Source of the DNA: Coriaria nepalensis
Taxonomy: Eukaryota; Streptophyta; Magnoliopsida; Cucurbitales; Coriariaceae
Direction: 5' to 3'
Length of the DNA: 64,000 nucleotides
Assembly: GCA_027186245.1 (NCBI GenBank)
Contig: CP114481.1
Coordinates: 30,597,501-30,661,500, forward strand
A model generated the notes under the pieces. The model did no database searches. It saw nothing but the letters and a program-made list of their open reading frames with translations, and had not been told where the DNA came from. This document shows positions 23,321-35,400 of this stretch, in pieces. The first letter of the stretch is position 1; each line of letters starts with the position of its first letter. Position numbers and translations under genes: made by a program.

Positions 23321-24375
23321 AAAGCAAGTGGAACGAATTCAATTTTTGCACTACAAACACAACTTTTGTGCATAACTTGCAAATGATCAATGCAAGGAAA
23401 GTGTGCACTTGTTTAACCTTCAAATCATTTCAATGAGTCATTTCAAGTTAATAACTTATTTCAAAGCAACTCGAACGAATTCAATTTTTGTACTACAAAC
23501 GCAAGTTTTGTGCATAACTTGCAAGTGATCAATGCAAGGAAAGTGTGCATTCATTTAACCTTAAAATCATTTCAATTAGTCATTTCAAGTCAATATCTTA
23601 TTTCAAAGTAATTCGAACGAGCACTATTTTTGCACTACAAATGCAAGTTTTGTGCATAACTTGCAAATGATCATTGCAAGGAAAGTGTGCATTCATTTAA
23701 CCTTAAAATCATTTCAATGTGTCATTTCAAGTCGATATCTTATTTCAAAGCAAGTCGAACGAATTCTATTTTTGCACTACGAACACAAGTTTTGTGCATA
23801 ACTTGCAAATGATCAATGCAAGGAAAGTGTGCATTCAGTTAACCTTAAAATCATTTCAATGTGTCATCTCAAGTCGATATCTTATTTCAAAGCAAGTCGA
23901 ACGAATTCTATTTTTGCACTACAAACGCAAGTTTTGTGCATAACTTGCAAGCGATGAATGCAAGGAAAGTGTGCATTCATTTAACCTTAAAATCATTTCA
24001 ATTAGTCATTTCAAGTCAATATCTTATTTCGAAGTAATTCGACCGAGCACTATTTTTGCACTACAAACACAAGTTTTGTGCATAACTTCCAAATGATCAT
24101 TGCAAGGAAAGTGTGCATTCGTTTAACTTAAAATCATTTCAATGAGTCATTTGAAGTCAATGACTTATTTCAAAGCAAGTCGAACGAATTCAATTTTTGC
24201 ACTACAAACACAAGTTTTGTGCATAACTTGCAAATGATCATTGCAAGGAAAGTGTGCATTCATTTAACCTTAAAATCATTTCAATGTGTTATTTCAAGTC
24301 GATATCTTATTTCAAAGCAAGTCGAACGAATTCTATTTTTGCACTACAAACACAAGTTTTGTGCATAACTTGCAA
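20866..24375 (+). repeat. Satellite mosaic with a six-monomer block repeated at 2,551 bp
   Basis: About 20,955-21,822 matches 23,506-24,373 at an offset of 2,551 bp (18 x 142 minus 5). The rare CACTACGAACAC monomer, the TCAGTTAACC monomer and the TTCGACCGAGC monomer occur in the same order in both. The second copy has small changes (GTCATCTC, GCGATGAATG, GTGTTATTTC). Between them, about 22,080-22,700 holds nearly identical TCGATATC monomers and a dimer repeat marked by AATGGTCAATG at 22,392 and 22,675. Confidence 0.8.
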
Positions 24376-26734
24376 ATGGTCAATGCAAGGAAACTGTGCA
24401 TTCGTTTAACTTAAAATCATTTCAATGAGTCATTTCAAATCAATAATTTATTTCAAAGCAAGTCGAACGGATTCAATTTTTGCACAACAAACACAAGTTT
24501 TGTGCATAACTTGCAAATGATCAATGCAAGGAAAGTGTGCATTCGTTTAACCTTAAAATCATTTCAATGAGTCATTTCAAGTCAATAACTTATTTCAAAG
24601 CAAGTCGAACGAATTCAATTTTTGCACTACAAACACAAGTTTTGTGCATAACTTGCAAATGATCAATGCAAGGAAAGTGTGCACTTGTTTAACCTTCAAA
24701 TCATTTCAATGAGTCATTTCAAGTTAATAACTTATTTCAAAGCAACTCGAACGAATTCAATTTTTGCGCTACAAACGCAAGTTTTGTGCATAACTTGCAA
24801 GTGATCAATGCAAGGAAAGTGTGCATTCATTTAACCTTAAAATCATTTCAATTAGTCATTTCAAGTCAATATCTTATTTCAAAGTCATTCGAACGAGCAC
24901 TATTTTTGCACTACAAATGCAAGTTTTGTGCATAACTTGCAAATGATCATTGCAAGGAAAGTCTGCAGTCATTTAACTTAAAATCATTTCAATGAGTCAT
25001 TTCAAGTCAATGACTTATTTCAAAGCAAGTCGAACGAATTCAATTTTTGCACTACAAACACAAGTTTTGTGCATAACTTGCAAATGATCAATGCAAGGAA
25101 AGTGTGCATTCGTTTAACCTTAAAATCATTTCAATGAGTCATTTCAAGTCAATATCTTATTTCTAACCAAGTCGAACGAATTAAATTTTTGCACTACAAA
25201 CACAAGTTTTGTGCATAACTTGCAAATGATCATTGCAAGGAAAGTGTGCATTCGTTTAACCTTAAAATCATTTCAATGTGTCATTTCAAGTCGATATCTT
25301 ATTTCTAACCAAGTCGAACGAATTCAATTTTTGGACTACAAACACAAGTTTTGTGCATAACTTGCAAATGATCAATGCAAGGAAAGTGTGCATTCATTTA
25401 ACCTTAAAATCATTTCAATGTGTCATTTCAAGTCGATATCTTATTTCTAACCAAGTCGAACGAATTCAATTTTTGCACTACAAACACAAGTTTTGTGCAT
25501 AACTTGCAAATGATCATTGCAAGGAAAGTGTGCATTCGTTTAACCTGAAAATCATTTCAATGAGTCATTTCAAGTCAATAACTTATTTCAAAACCGGTCG
25601 AACGAATTCTATTTTTGCACTACAAACACAAGTTTTGTGCATAACTTGCAAGTGATCAATGCAAGGAAAGTGTGCATTCGTTTAACCTTAAAATCATTTC
25701 AATGAGTCATTTCAAGTCGATATCTTATTTCAAAGCAAGTCGAACGAATTCTATTTTGGCACTACGAACACAAGTTTTGTGCATAACTTGCAAATGATCA
25801 ATGCAAGGAAAGTGTGCATTCAGTTAACCTTAAAATCATTTCAATGTGTCATTTCAAGTCGATATCTTATTTCAAAGCAAGTCGAACGAATTCTATTTTT
25901 GCACTACAAACACAAGTTTTGTGCATAACATGCAAGTGATCAATGCAAGGAAAGTGTGCATTCATTTAACCTTAAAATCATTTCAATGTGTCATTTCAAG
26001 TCGATATCTTATTTCAAAGCAAGTCGAACGAATTCTATTTTTGCACTACAAACACAAGTTTTGTGCATAACTTGCAAATGGTCAATGCAAGGAAAGTGTG
26101 CATTCGTTTAACTTAAAATCATTTCAATGAGTCATTTCAAGTCAATAACTTATTTCAAAGCAAGTCGAACGAATTCAATTTTTGCACTACAAACACAAGT
26201 TTTGTGCATAACTTGCAAATGATCAATGCAAGGAAAGTGTGCATTCGTTTAACCTTAAAATCATTTCAATGAGTCATTTCAAGTTAATAACTTATTTCAA
26301 AGCAAGTCGAACGAATTCAATTTTTGCACTACAAACACAAGTTTTGTGCATAACTTGCAAGTGATCAATGCAAGGAAAGTGTGCATTCATTTAACCTTAA
26401 AATCTTTTCAATTAGTCATTTCCAGTCAATATCTTATTTCAAAGTAATTCGAACGAGCACTATTTTTGCACTACAAACACAAGTTTTGTGCATAACTTGC
26501 AAGTGATCAATGCAAGGAAAGTGTGCATTCGTTTAACCTTAAAATCATTTCAATGAGTCATTTCAAGTCAATAACTTATTTCAAAGCAAGTCGAACGAAT
26601 TCAATTTTTGCACTACAAACACAAGTTTTGTGCATAACTTCCAAATGATCATTGCAAGGAAAGTGTGCATTCGTTTAACCTTAAAATCATTTCAATGAGT
26701 CATTTCAAGTCAATAACTTATTTCAAAGCAAGTC
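24376..26734 (+). repeat. Satellite monomers, transition from zone II to zone III subtypes
   Basis: The first TTCTAACCAAG monomer appears near 25,163, followed by three more within 400 bases. The first CCGGTCG variant (AAAACCGGTCG) is near 25,593. A TTTGGACTAC variant lies near 25,333. Two neighbouring TCGATATCTTATTTCTAACC monomers near 25,293 and 25,436 are close copies. A distinctive TTTCCAGTCAATATC monomer near 26,420 recurs near 34,500. No gene is present. Confidence 0.83.
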
Positions 26735-29700
26735 CAACGAATTCTATTTTTTCACTATAAACAGAAGTTTTTTGCATAACTTGCAAATGATCAATGCAAG
26801 GAAAGTGTGCATTCGTTTAACCTTTAAATCATTTCAATGAGTCATTTCAAGTCAATAACTTATGTCCAAGCAAGTCGAACGAATTCTATTTTTGCACTAC
26901 AAACACAAGTTTTGTGCATAACTTGCAAATGATCAATGCAAGGAAAGTGTGCATTCGTTTAACTTAAAATCATTTCAATGAGTCATTTCAAGTCAATGAC
27001 TTATTTCAAAGCAAGTTGAACGAATTCTATTTTTTCACTACAAACACAAGTTTTGTGCATAACTTGCGAATGATCAATGCAAGGAAAGTGTGCATTCGTT
27101 TAACTTAAAATCATTTCAATGAGTCATTTCAAGTCAATAAGTTATTTCTAACCAAGTCGAACGAATTCAATTTTTGCACTACAAACACAAGTTTTGTGCA
27201 TAACTTGCAAATTATCATTGCAAGGAAAGTGTGCATTCGTTTAACCTTAAAATCATTTCAATGAGTCATTTCAAGTCAATAAGTTATTTCAAAGCAAGTC
27301 GAACGAATTTTATTTTTGCACTACAAACACAAGTTTTGTGCATAACTTGCAAATGATCAATCCAAGGAAAGTGTGCATTCGTTTAACTTAAAATCATTTC
27401 AATGAGTCATTTCAAGTCAATAAGTTATTTCTAACTAAGTCGAATGAATTCAATTTTTGCACTACAAACACAAGTTTTGTGCATAACTTTCAAATGATCA
27501 TTGCAAGGAAAGTGTGCATTCGTTTAACCTTAAAATCATTTCAATGAGTCATTTTAAGTCAATAACTTATTTCAAAGCAAGTCGAACGAATTCAATTTTT
27601 GCACTACAAACACAAGTTTTGTGCATAACTTGCAAATGATCAATGCAAGGAAAGTGTGCATTTGTTTAACCTTAAAATCATTTCAATGAGTCATTTCAAG
27701 TCAATAAGTTATTTCAAAGCAAGTCCAACGAATTCTATTTTTTCACTATAAACAGAAGTTTTTTGCATAACTTGCAAATGATCAATGCAAGGAAAGTGTG
27801 CATTCGTTTAACCTTTAAATCATTTCAATGAGTCATTTCAAGTCAATAACTTATGTCCAAGCAAGTCGAACGAATTCTATTTTTGCACTACAAACACAAG
27901 TTTTGTGCATAACTTGCAAATGATCATTGCAATGAAAGTGTGCATTCGTTTAACCTTAAAATCATTTCAATGAGTCATTTTAAGTCAATAACTTATTTCA
28001 AAGCAAGTCGAACGAATTCAATTTTTGCACTACAAACACAAGTTTTGTGCATAACTTGCAAATGATCAATGCAAGGAAAGTGTGCATTTGTTTAACCTTA
28101 AAATAATTTCAATGAGTCATTTCAAGTCATAACTTATTTCAAAGCAAGTCGAACGAATTCAATTTTTGCACTACAAACACAAATTTTGTGCATAACTTCC
28201 AAATGATCATTGCAAGGAAAGTGTGCATTCGTTTAACCTTAAAATCATTTCAATGAGTCATTTCAAGTCAATAACTTATTTCAAAGCAAGTCGAACGAAT
28301 TCAATTTTTGCACTACAAACACAAGTTTTTTTGCATAACTTGCAAATGATCAATGCAAGGAAAGTGTGCATTCGTTTAACCTTTAAATCATTTCAATTAG
28401 TCATTTCAAGTCAATAACTTATTTCAAAGCAAGTCGAACGAATTCAATTTTTGCAGTACAAACAGAAGTTTTGTGCATAACTTGCAAATGATCAATGCAA
28501 GGAAAGTGTGCATTCGTTTAACTTAAAATCATTTCAATGAGTCATTTCAAATCAATAATTAATTTCAAAGCAAGTCGAACGGATTCAATTTTTGCACAAC
28601 AAATGCAAGTTTTGTGCATAACTTGCAAATGATCATTGCAAGGAAAGTGTGTATTCATTTAACCTTAAAATCATTTCAATGTGTCATTTCAAGTCGATAT
28701 CTTATTTCAAAGCAAGTCGAACGAATTCTATTTTTGCACTACAAACACAAGATTTGTGCATAACTTGCAAATGATCAATGCAAGGAAAGTGTGCATTCGT
28801 TTAACTTAAAATCATTTCAATGAGTCATTTCAAGTCAATGACTTATTTGAAAGCAAGTCGAACGAATTCAATTTTTGCACTACAAACACAAGTTTTGTGC
28901 ATAACTTGCAAATGATCATTGCAAGGGAAGTGTGCATTCATTTAACCTTAAAATCATTTCAATGTGTCATTTCAAGTCGATATCTTATTTCAAAGCAAGT
29001 CGAACAGATTCAATTTTTGCACTACAAACACAAGTTTTGTGCATAACTTGCAAATGATCAATGCAAGGAAAGTGTGCACTCGTTTAACCTTCAAATCATT
29101 TCAATGAGTCATTTCAAGTTAATAACTTATTTCAAAGCAGGTCGAACGAATTCAATTTTTGCACTACAAACACAAGTTTTGTGCATAACATGCAAGTGAT
29201 CAATGCAAGGAAAGTGTGCATTGATTTAACCTTAAAATCATTTCAATGTGTCATTTCAAGCCGATAACTTATTTCAAAGCAAGTCAAACGAATTCAATTT
29301 TTGCAGTACAAATAGAAGTTTTGTGCATAACTTGCAAATGATCAATGCGAGGAAAGTGTGCATTCGTTTAACTTAAAATCATTTCAATGAGTAATTTCAA
29401 GTCGATAATTTATTTCAAAGCAAGTCGAACGGATTCAATTTTTGCACAACAAACACAAGTTTTGTGCATAACTTGCAAATGATCAATGCAAGGAAAGTGT
29501 GCATTCGGTTAACCTTAAAATCATTTCAATGAGTCATTTCAAGTCAATAACTTATTTCAAAGCAAGTCGAACGAATTCAATTTTTGCACTACAAACACAA
29601 GTTTTGTGCATAACATGCAAGTGATCAATGCAAGGAAAGTGTGCATTCATTTAACCTTAAAATCATTTCAATGTGTCATTTCAAGTCAATGACTTATTTC

Positions 29701-32403
29701 AAAGCAAGTCGAACGAATTCAATTTTTGCACTACAAACACAAGTTTTGTGCATAACTTGCGAATGATCAATGCAAGGAAAGTGTGCATTCGTTTAACCTT
29801 AAAATCATTTCAATGAGTCATTTCAAGTCAATAACTTATTTCAAAGCAAATCGAACGAAATCAATTTTTGCACTACAAACACAAGTTTTGTGCATAACTT
29901 CCAAATGAGCATTGTAAGGAAAGTGTGCATTCGTTTAACCTTAAAATCATTTCAATGAGTCAATTCAAGTCAATAAGTTATTTCTAACCAAGTCGAACGA
30001 ATTCAATTTTTGCACTACAAACACAAGTTTTGTGCATAACTTCCAAATGATCATTGCAAGGAAAGTGTTCATTCGTTTAACCTTAAAATCATTTCAATGA
30101 GTCATTTCAAGTCAATGACTTATTTCAAAGCAAGTTGAACGAATTCAATTTTTGCACTACAAACACAAGTTTTGTGCATAACCTGCAAATGATCATTGCA
30201 AGGAAAGTGTGCATTCGTTTAACTTAAAATCATTTCAATGAGTCATTACAAGTCAATAAGTTATTTCTAACCAAGTCGAACGAATTCAATTTTTGCACTA
30301 CAAACACAAGTTTTGTGCATAACTTGCAAATGATCATTGCAAGGAAAGTGTGCATTCGTTTAACCTTAAAATCATTTCAATGAGTCATTTTAAGTCAATA
30401 ACTTATTTCAAAGCAAGCCGAACGAATTCAATTTTTGCACTACAAACACAAGTTTTGTGCATAACATGCAAGTGATCAATGCAAGGAAAGTGTGCATTCA
30501 TTTAACTTTAAAATCATTTCAATGTGTCATTTCAAGTCAATGACTTATTTCAAAGCAAGTGGAACGAATTCTATTTTTTCACTACAAACACAAGTTTTGT
30601 GCAGAACTTGCAAATGATCAATGCAAGGAAAGTGTGCATTCGTTTAACCTTAAAATCATTTCAATGAGTCATTTCAAGTCGATATCTTATTTCAAAGCAA
30701 GTCGAACAATTCTATTTTTGCACTACAAACACAAGTTTTGTGCATAATATGCAAGTGATCAATGCAAGGAAAGTGTGCATTCGTTTAACCTTAAAATCAT
30801 TTCAATGAGTCATTTCAAGTCAATAACTTATTTCAAAGCAAGTCGAACGAATTCAATTTTTGCACTACAAACACAAGTTTTGTGCATAACTTGCAAATGA
30901 TCATTGCAAGGAAAGTGCGCATTCGTTTAACCTGAAAATCATTTCAATGAGTCATTTCAAGTCAATAACTTATTTCAAAGCCGGTCGAACGAATTCTATT
31001 TTTGCACTACAAACACAAGTTTTGTGCATAACTTGCAAGTGATCAATGCAAGGAAAGTGTGCATTCGTTTAACCTTAAAATCATTTCAATGAGTCATTTC
31101 AAGTCAATAACTTATTTCAAAGCAAGTCGAACGAATTCTATTTTTGCACTACAAACACAAGTTTTGTGCATAACTTGCAAGTGATCAATGCAAGGAAAGT
31201 GTGCATTCGTTTAACCTTAAAATCATTTCAATGAGTCATTTCAAGTCAATAACTTATTTCAAAGCAAGTCGAACGAATTCAATTTTTGCACTACAAACAC
31301 AAGTTTTGTGCATAACTTCCAAATGGTCATTGCAAGGAAAGTGTGCATTCGTTTAACCTTAAAATCATTTCAATGAGTCATTTCAAGTCAATAACCTATT
31401 TCAAAGCAAGTCCAACGAATTCTATTTTTTCACTATAAACAGAAGTTTTTTGCATAACTTGCAAATGATCAATGCAAGGAAAGTGTGCATTCGTTTAACC
31501 TTTAAATCATTTCAATGAGTCATTTCAAGTCAATAACTTATGTCCAAGCAAGTCGAACGAATTCTATTTTTGCACTACAAACACAAGTTTTGTGCATAAC
31601 TTGCAAATGATCAATGCAAGGAAAGTGTGCATTCGTTTAACTTAAAATCATTTCAATGAGTCATTTCAAGTCAATGACTTATTTCAAAGCAAGTTGAACG
31701 AATTCTATTTTTTCACTACAAACACAAGTTTTGTGCATAACTTGCAAATGATCAATGCAAGGAAAGTGTGCATTCGTTTAACTTAAAATCATTTCAATGA
31801 GTCATTTCAAGTCAATAAGTTCTTTCTAACCAAGTCGAACGAATTCAAGTTTGGCACTACAAACACAAGTTTTGTGCATAACTTGCAAATTATCATTGCA
31901 AGGAAAGTGTGCATTCGTTTAACCTTAAAATCATTTCAATGAGTCATTTCAAGTCAATAAGTTATTTCAAAGCAAGTCGAACGAATTCTATTTTTGCACT
32001 ACAAACACAAGTTTTGTGCATAACTTACAAATGATCAATCCAGGGAAAGTGTGCATTCGTTTAACTTAAAATCATTTCAATGAGTCATTTCAAGTCAATA
32101 AGTTATTTCTAACTAAGTCGAATGAATTCAATTTTTACACTACAAACACAAGTTTTGTGCATAACTTTCAAATGATTATTGCAAGGAAAGTGTGCATTCG
32201 TTTAACCTTAAAATCATTTCAATGAGTCATTTTAAGTCAATAACTTATTTCAAAGCAAGTCGAACGAATTCAATTTTTGCACTACAAACACAAGTTTTGT
32301 GCATAACTTGCAAATGATCAATGCAAGGAAAGTGTGAATTTGTTTAACCTTAAAATCATTTCAATGAGTCATTTCAAGTCAATAAGTTATTTCAAAGCAA
32401 GTC
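26735..32403 (+). repeat. 40-monomer HOR (~5.67 kb), copy 1
   Basis: AGTCCAACGAATTC followed by TTTTTTCACTATAAACAG occurs at 26,731 and 32,400 and opens each copy. Nearly every rare mark in copy 1 reappears in copy 2 about 5,670 bp later, including the TTTTTTTGCATAAC monomer, GCAAGGGAAG, GTAATTTCAAG, GAGTCAATTCAAG, GCAGAACTTG and a one-base deletion GTCGAACAATTC. About 30,055-30,340 is two monomers missing from copy 2, and two monomers found in copy 2 near 34,270-34,553 are missing here. A GTCATAAC one-base deletion near 28,128 is private to this copy. Confidence 0.92.
30055..30340 (+). repeat. Two-monomer insertion in 40-mer copy 1
   Basis: Relative to copy 2 this dimer is extra. It includes GTGTTCATTCG, AAGTTGAACGAATTCAA, AACCTGCAAATG and GTCATTACAAG marks. 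Copy 2 passes straight from the TTCTAACC monomer at about 35,935 to the TCATTTTAAG monomer near 36,055. It offsets the two-monomer insertion in copy 2, so the overall period returns to 5,670 bp. Confidence 0.78.
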
Positions 32404-35400
32404 CAACGAATTCTATTTTTTCACTATAAACAGAAGTTTTTTGCATAACTTGCAAATGATCAATGCAAGGAAAGTGTGCATTCGTTTAACCTTTAAATCA
32501 TTTCAATGAGTCATTTCAAGTCAATAACTTATGTCCAAGCAAGTCGAACGAATTCTATTTTTGCACTACAAACACAAGTTTTGTGCATAACTTGCAAATG
32601 ATCAATGCAAGGAAAGTGTGCATTCGTTTAACTTAAAATCATTTCAATGAGTCATTTCAAGTCAATGACTTATTTCAAAGCAAGTTGAACGAATTCTATT
32701 TTTTCACTACAAACACAAGTTTTGTGCATAACTTGCGAATGATCAATGCAAGGAAAGTGTGCATTCGTTTAACTTAAAATCATTTCAATGAGTCATTTCA
32801 AGTCAATAAGTTATTTCTAACCAAGTCGAACGAATTCAATTTTTGCACTACAAACACAAGTTTTGTGCATAACTTGCAAATTATCATTGCAAGGAAAGTG
32901 TGCATTCGTTTAACCTTAAAATCATTTCAATGAGTCATTTCAAGTCAATAAGTTATTTCAAAGCAAGTCGAACGAATTCTATTTTTGCACTACAAACACA
33001 AGTTTTGTGCATAACTTGCAAATGATCAATCCAAGGAAAGCGTGCATTCGTTTAACTTAAAATCATTTCAATGAGTCATTTCAAGTCAATAAGTTATTTC
33101 TAACTAAGTCGAATGAATTCAATTTTTGCACTACAAACACAAGTTTTGTGCATAACTTTCAAATGATCATTGCAAGGAAAGTGTGCATTCGTTTAACCTT
33201 AAAATCATTTCAATGAGTCATTTTAAGTCAATAACTTATTTCAAAGCAAGTCGAACGAATTCAATTTTTGCACTACAAACACAAGTTTTGTGCATAACTT
33301 GCAAATGATCAATGCAAGGAAAGTGTGCATTTGTTTAACCTTAAAATCATTTCAATGAGTCATTTCAAGTCAATAAGTTATTTCAAAGCAAGTCCAACGA
33401 ATTCTATTTTTTCACTATAAACAGAAGTTTTTTGCATAACTTGCAAATGATCAATGCAAGGAAAGTGTGCATTCGTTTAACCTTTAAATCATTTCAATGA
33501 GTCATTTCAAGTCAATAACTTATGTCCAAGCAAGTCGAACGAATTCTATTTTTGCACTACAAACACAAGTTTTGTGCATAACTTGCAAATGATCATTGCA
33601 ATGAAAGTGTGCATTCGTTTAACCTTAAAATCATTTCAATGAGTCATTTTAAGTCAATAATTTATTTCAAAGCAAGTCGAACGAATTCAATTTTTGCACT
33701 ACAAACAGAAGTTTTGTGCATAACTTGCAAATGATCAATGCAAGGAAAGTGTGCATTTGTTTAACCTTAAAATAATTTCAATGAGTCATTTCAAGTCAAT
33801 AACTTATTTCAAAGCAAGTCGAACGAATTCAATTTTTGCACTACAAACACAAATTTTGTGCATAACTTCCAAATGATCATTGCAAGGAAAGTGTGCATTC
33901 GTTTAACCTTAAAATCATTTCAATGAGTCATTTCAAGTCAATAACTTATTTCAAAGCAAGTCGAACGAATTCAATTTTTGCACTACAAACACAAGTTTTT
34001 TTGCATAACTTGCAAATGATCAATGCAAGGAAAGTGTGCATTCGTTTAACCTTTAAATCATTTCAATTAGTCATTTCAAGTCAATAACTTATTTCAAAGC
34101 AAGTCGAACGAATTCAATTTTTGCAGTACAAACAGAAGTTTTGTGCATAACTTGCAAATGATCAATGCAAGGAAAGTGTGCATTCGTTTAACTTAAAATC
34201 ATTTCAATGAGTCATTTCAAATCAATAATTAATTTCAAAGCAAGTCGAACGGATTCAATTTTTGCACAACAAACACAAGTTTTGTGCATAACTTGCAAAT
34301 GATCAATGCAAGGAAAGTGTGCATTCGTTTAACCTTAAAATCATTTCAATGAGTCATTTCAAGTTAATAACTTATTTCAAAGCAAGTCGAACGAATTCAA
34401 TTTTTGCACTACAAACACAAGTTTTGTGCATAACTTGCAAGTGATCAATGCAAGGAAAGTGTGCATTCATTTAACCTTAAAATCATTTCAATTAGTCATT
34501 TCCAGTCAATATCTTATTTCAAAGTAATTCGAACGAGCACTATTTTTGCACTACAAATGCAAGTTTTGTGCATAACTTGCAAATGATCATTGCAAGGAAA
34601 GTGTGTATTCATTTAACCTTAAAATCATTTCAATGTGTCATTTCAAGTCGATATCTTATTTCAAAGCAAGTCGAACGAATTCTATTTTTGCACTACAAAC
34701 ACAAGATTTGTGCATAACTTGCAAATGATCAATGCAAGGAAAGTGTGCATTCGTTTAACTTAAAATCATTTCAATGAGTCATTTCAAGTCAATGACTTAT
34801 TTGAAAGCAAGTCGAACGAATTCAATTTTTGCACTACAAACACAAGTTTTGTGCATAACTTGCAAATGATCATTGCAAGGGAAGTGTGCATTCATTTAAC
34901 CTTAAAATCATTTCAATGTGTCATTTCAAGTCGATATCTTATTTCAAAGCAAGTCGAACAGATTCAATTTTTGCACTACAAACACAAGTTTTGTGCATAA
35001 CTTGCAAATGATCAATGCAAGGAAAGTGTGCACTCGTTTAACCTTCAAATCATTTCAATGAGTCATTTCAAGTTAATAACTTATTTCAAAGCAGGTCGAA
35101 CGAATTCAATTTTTGCACTACAAACACAAGTTTTGTGCATAACATGCAAGTGATCAATGCAAGGAAAGTGTGCATTGATTTAACCTTAAAATCATTTCAA
35201 TGTGTCATTTCAAGCCGATAACTTATTTCAAAGCAAGTCAAACGAATTCAATTTTTGCAGTACAAATAGAAGTTTTGTGCATAACTTGCAAATGATCAAT
35301 GCGAGGAAAGTGTGCATTCGTTTAACTTAAAATCATTTCAATGAGTAATTTCAAGTCGATAATTTATTTCAAAGCAAGTCGAACGGATTCAATTTTTGCA

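Noticed and set aside
25163..25500. A distinct satellite family starting at the TTCTAACC monomers
   Set aside because: These differ from neighbours at only a few positions (TTCAAAGCAAG to TTCTAACCAAG and linked sites); they are a subtype of the same monomer.
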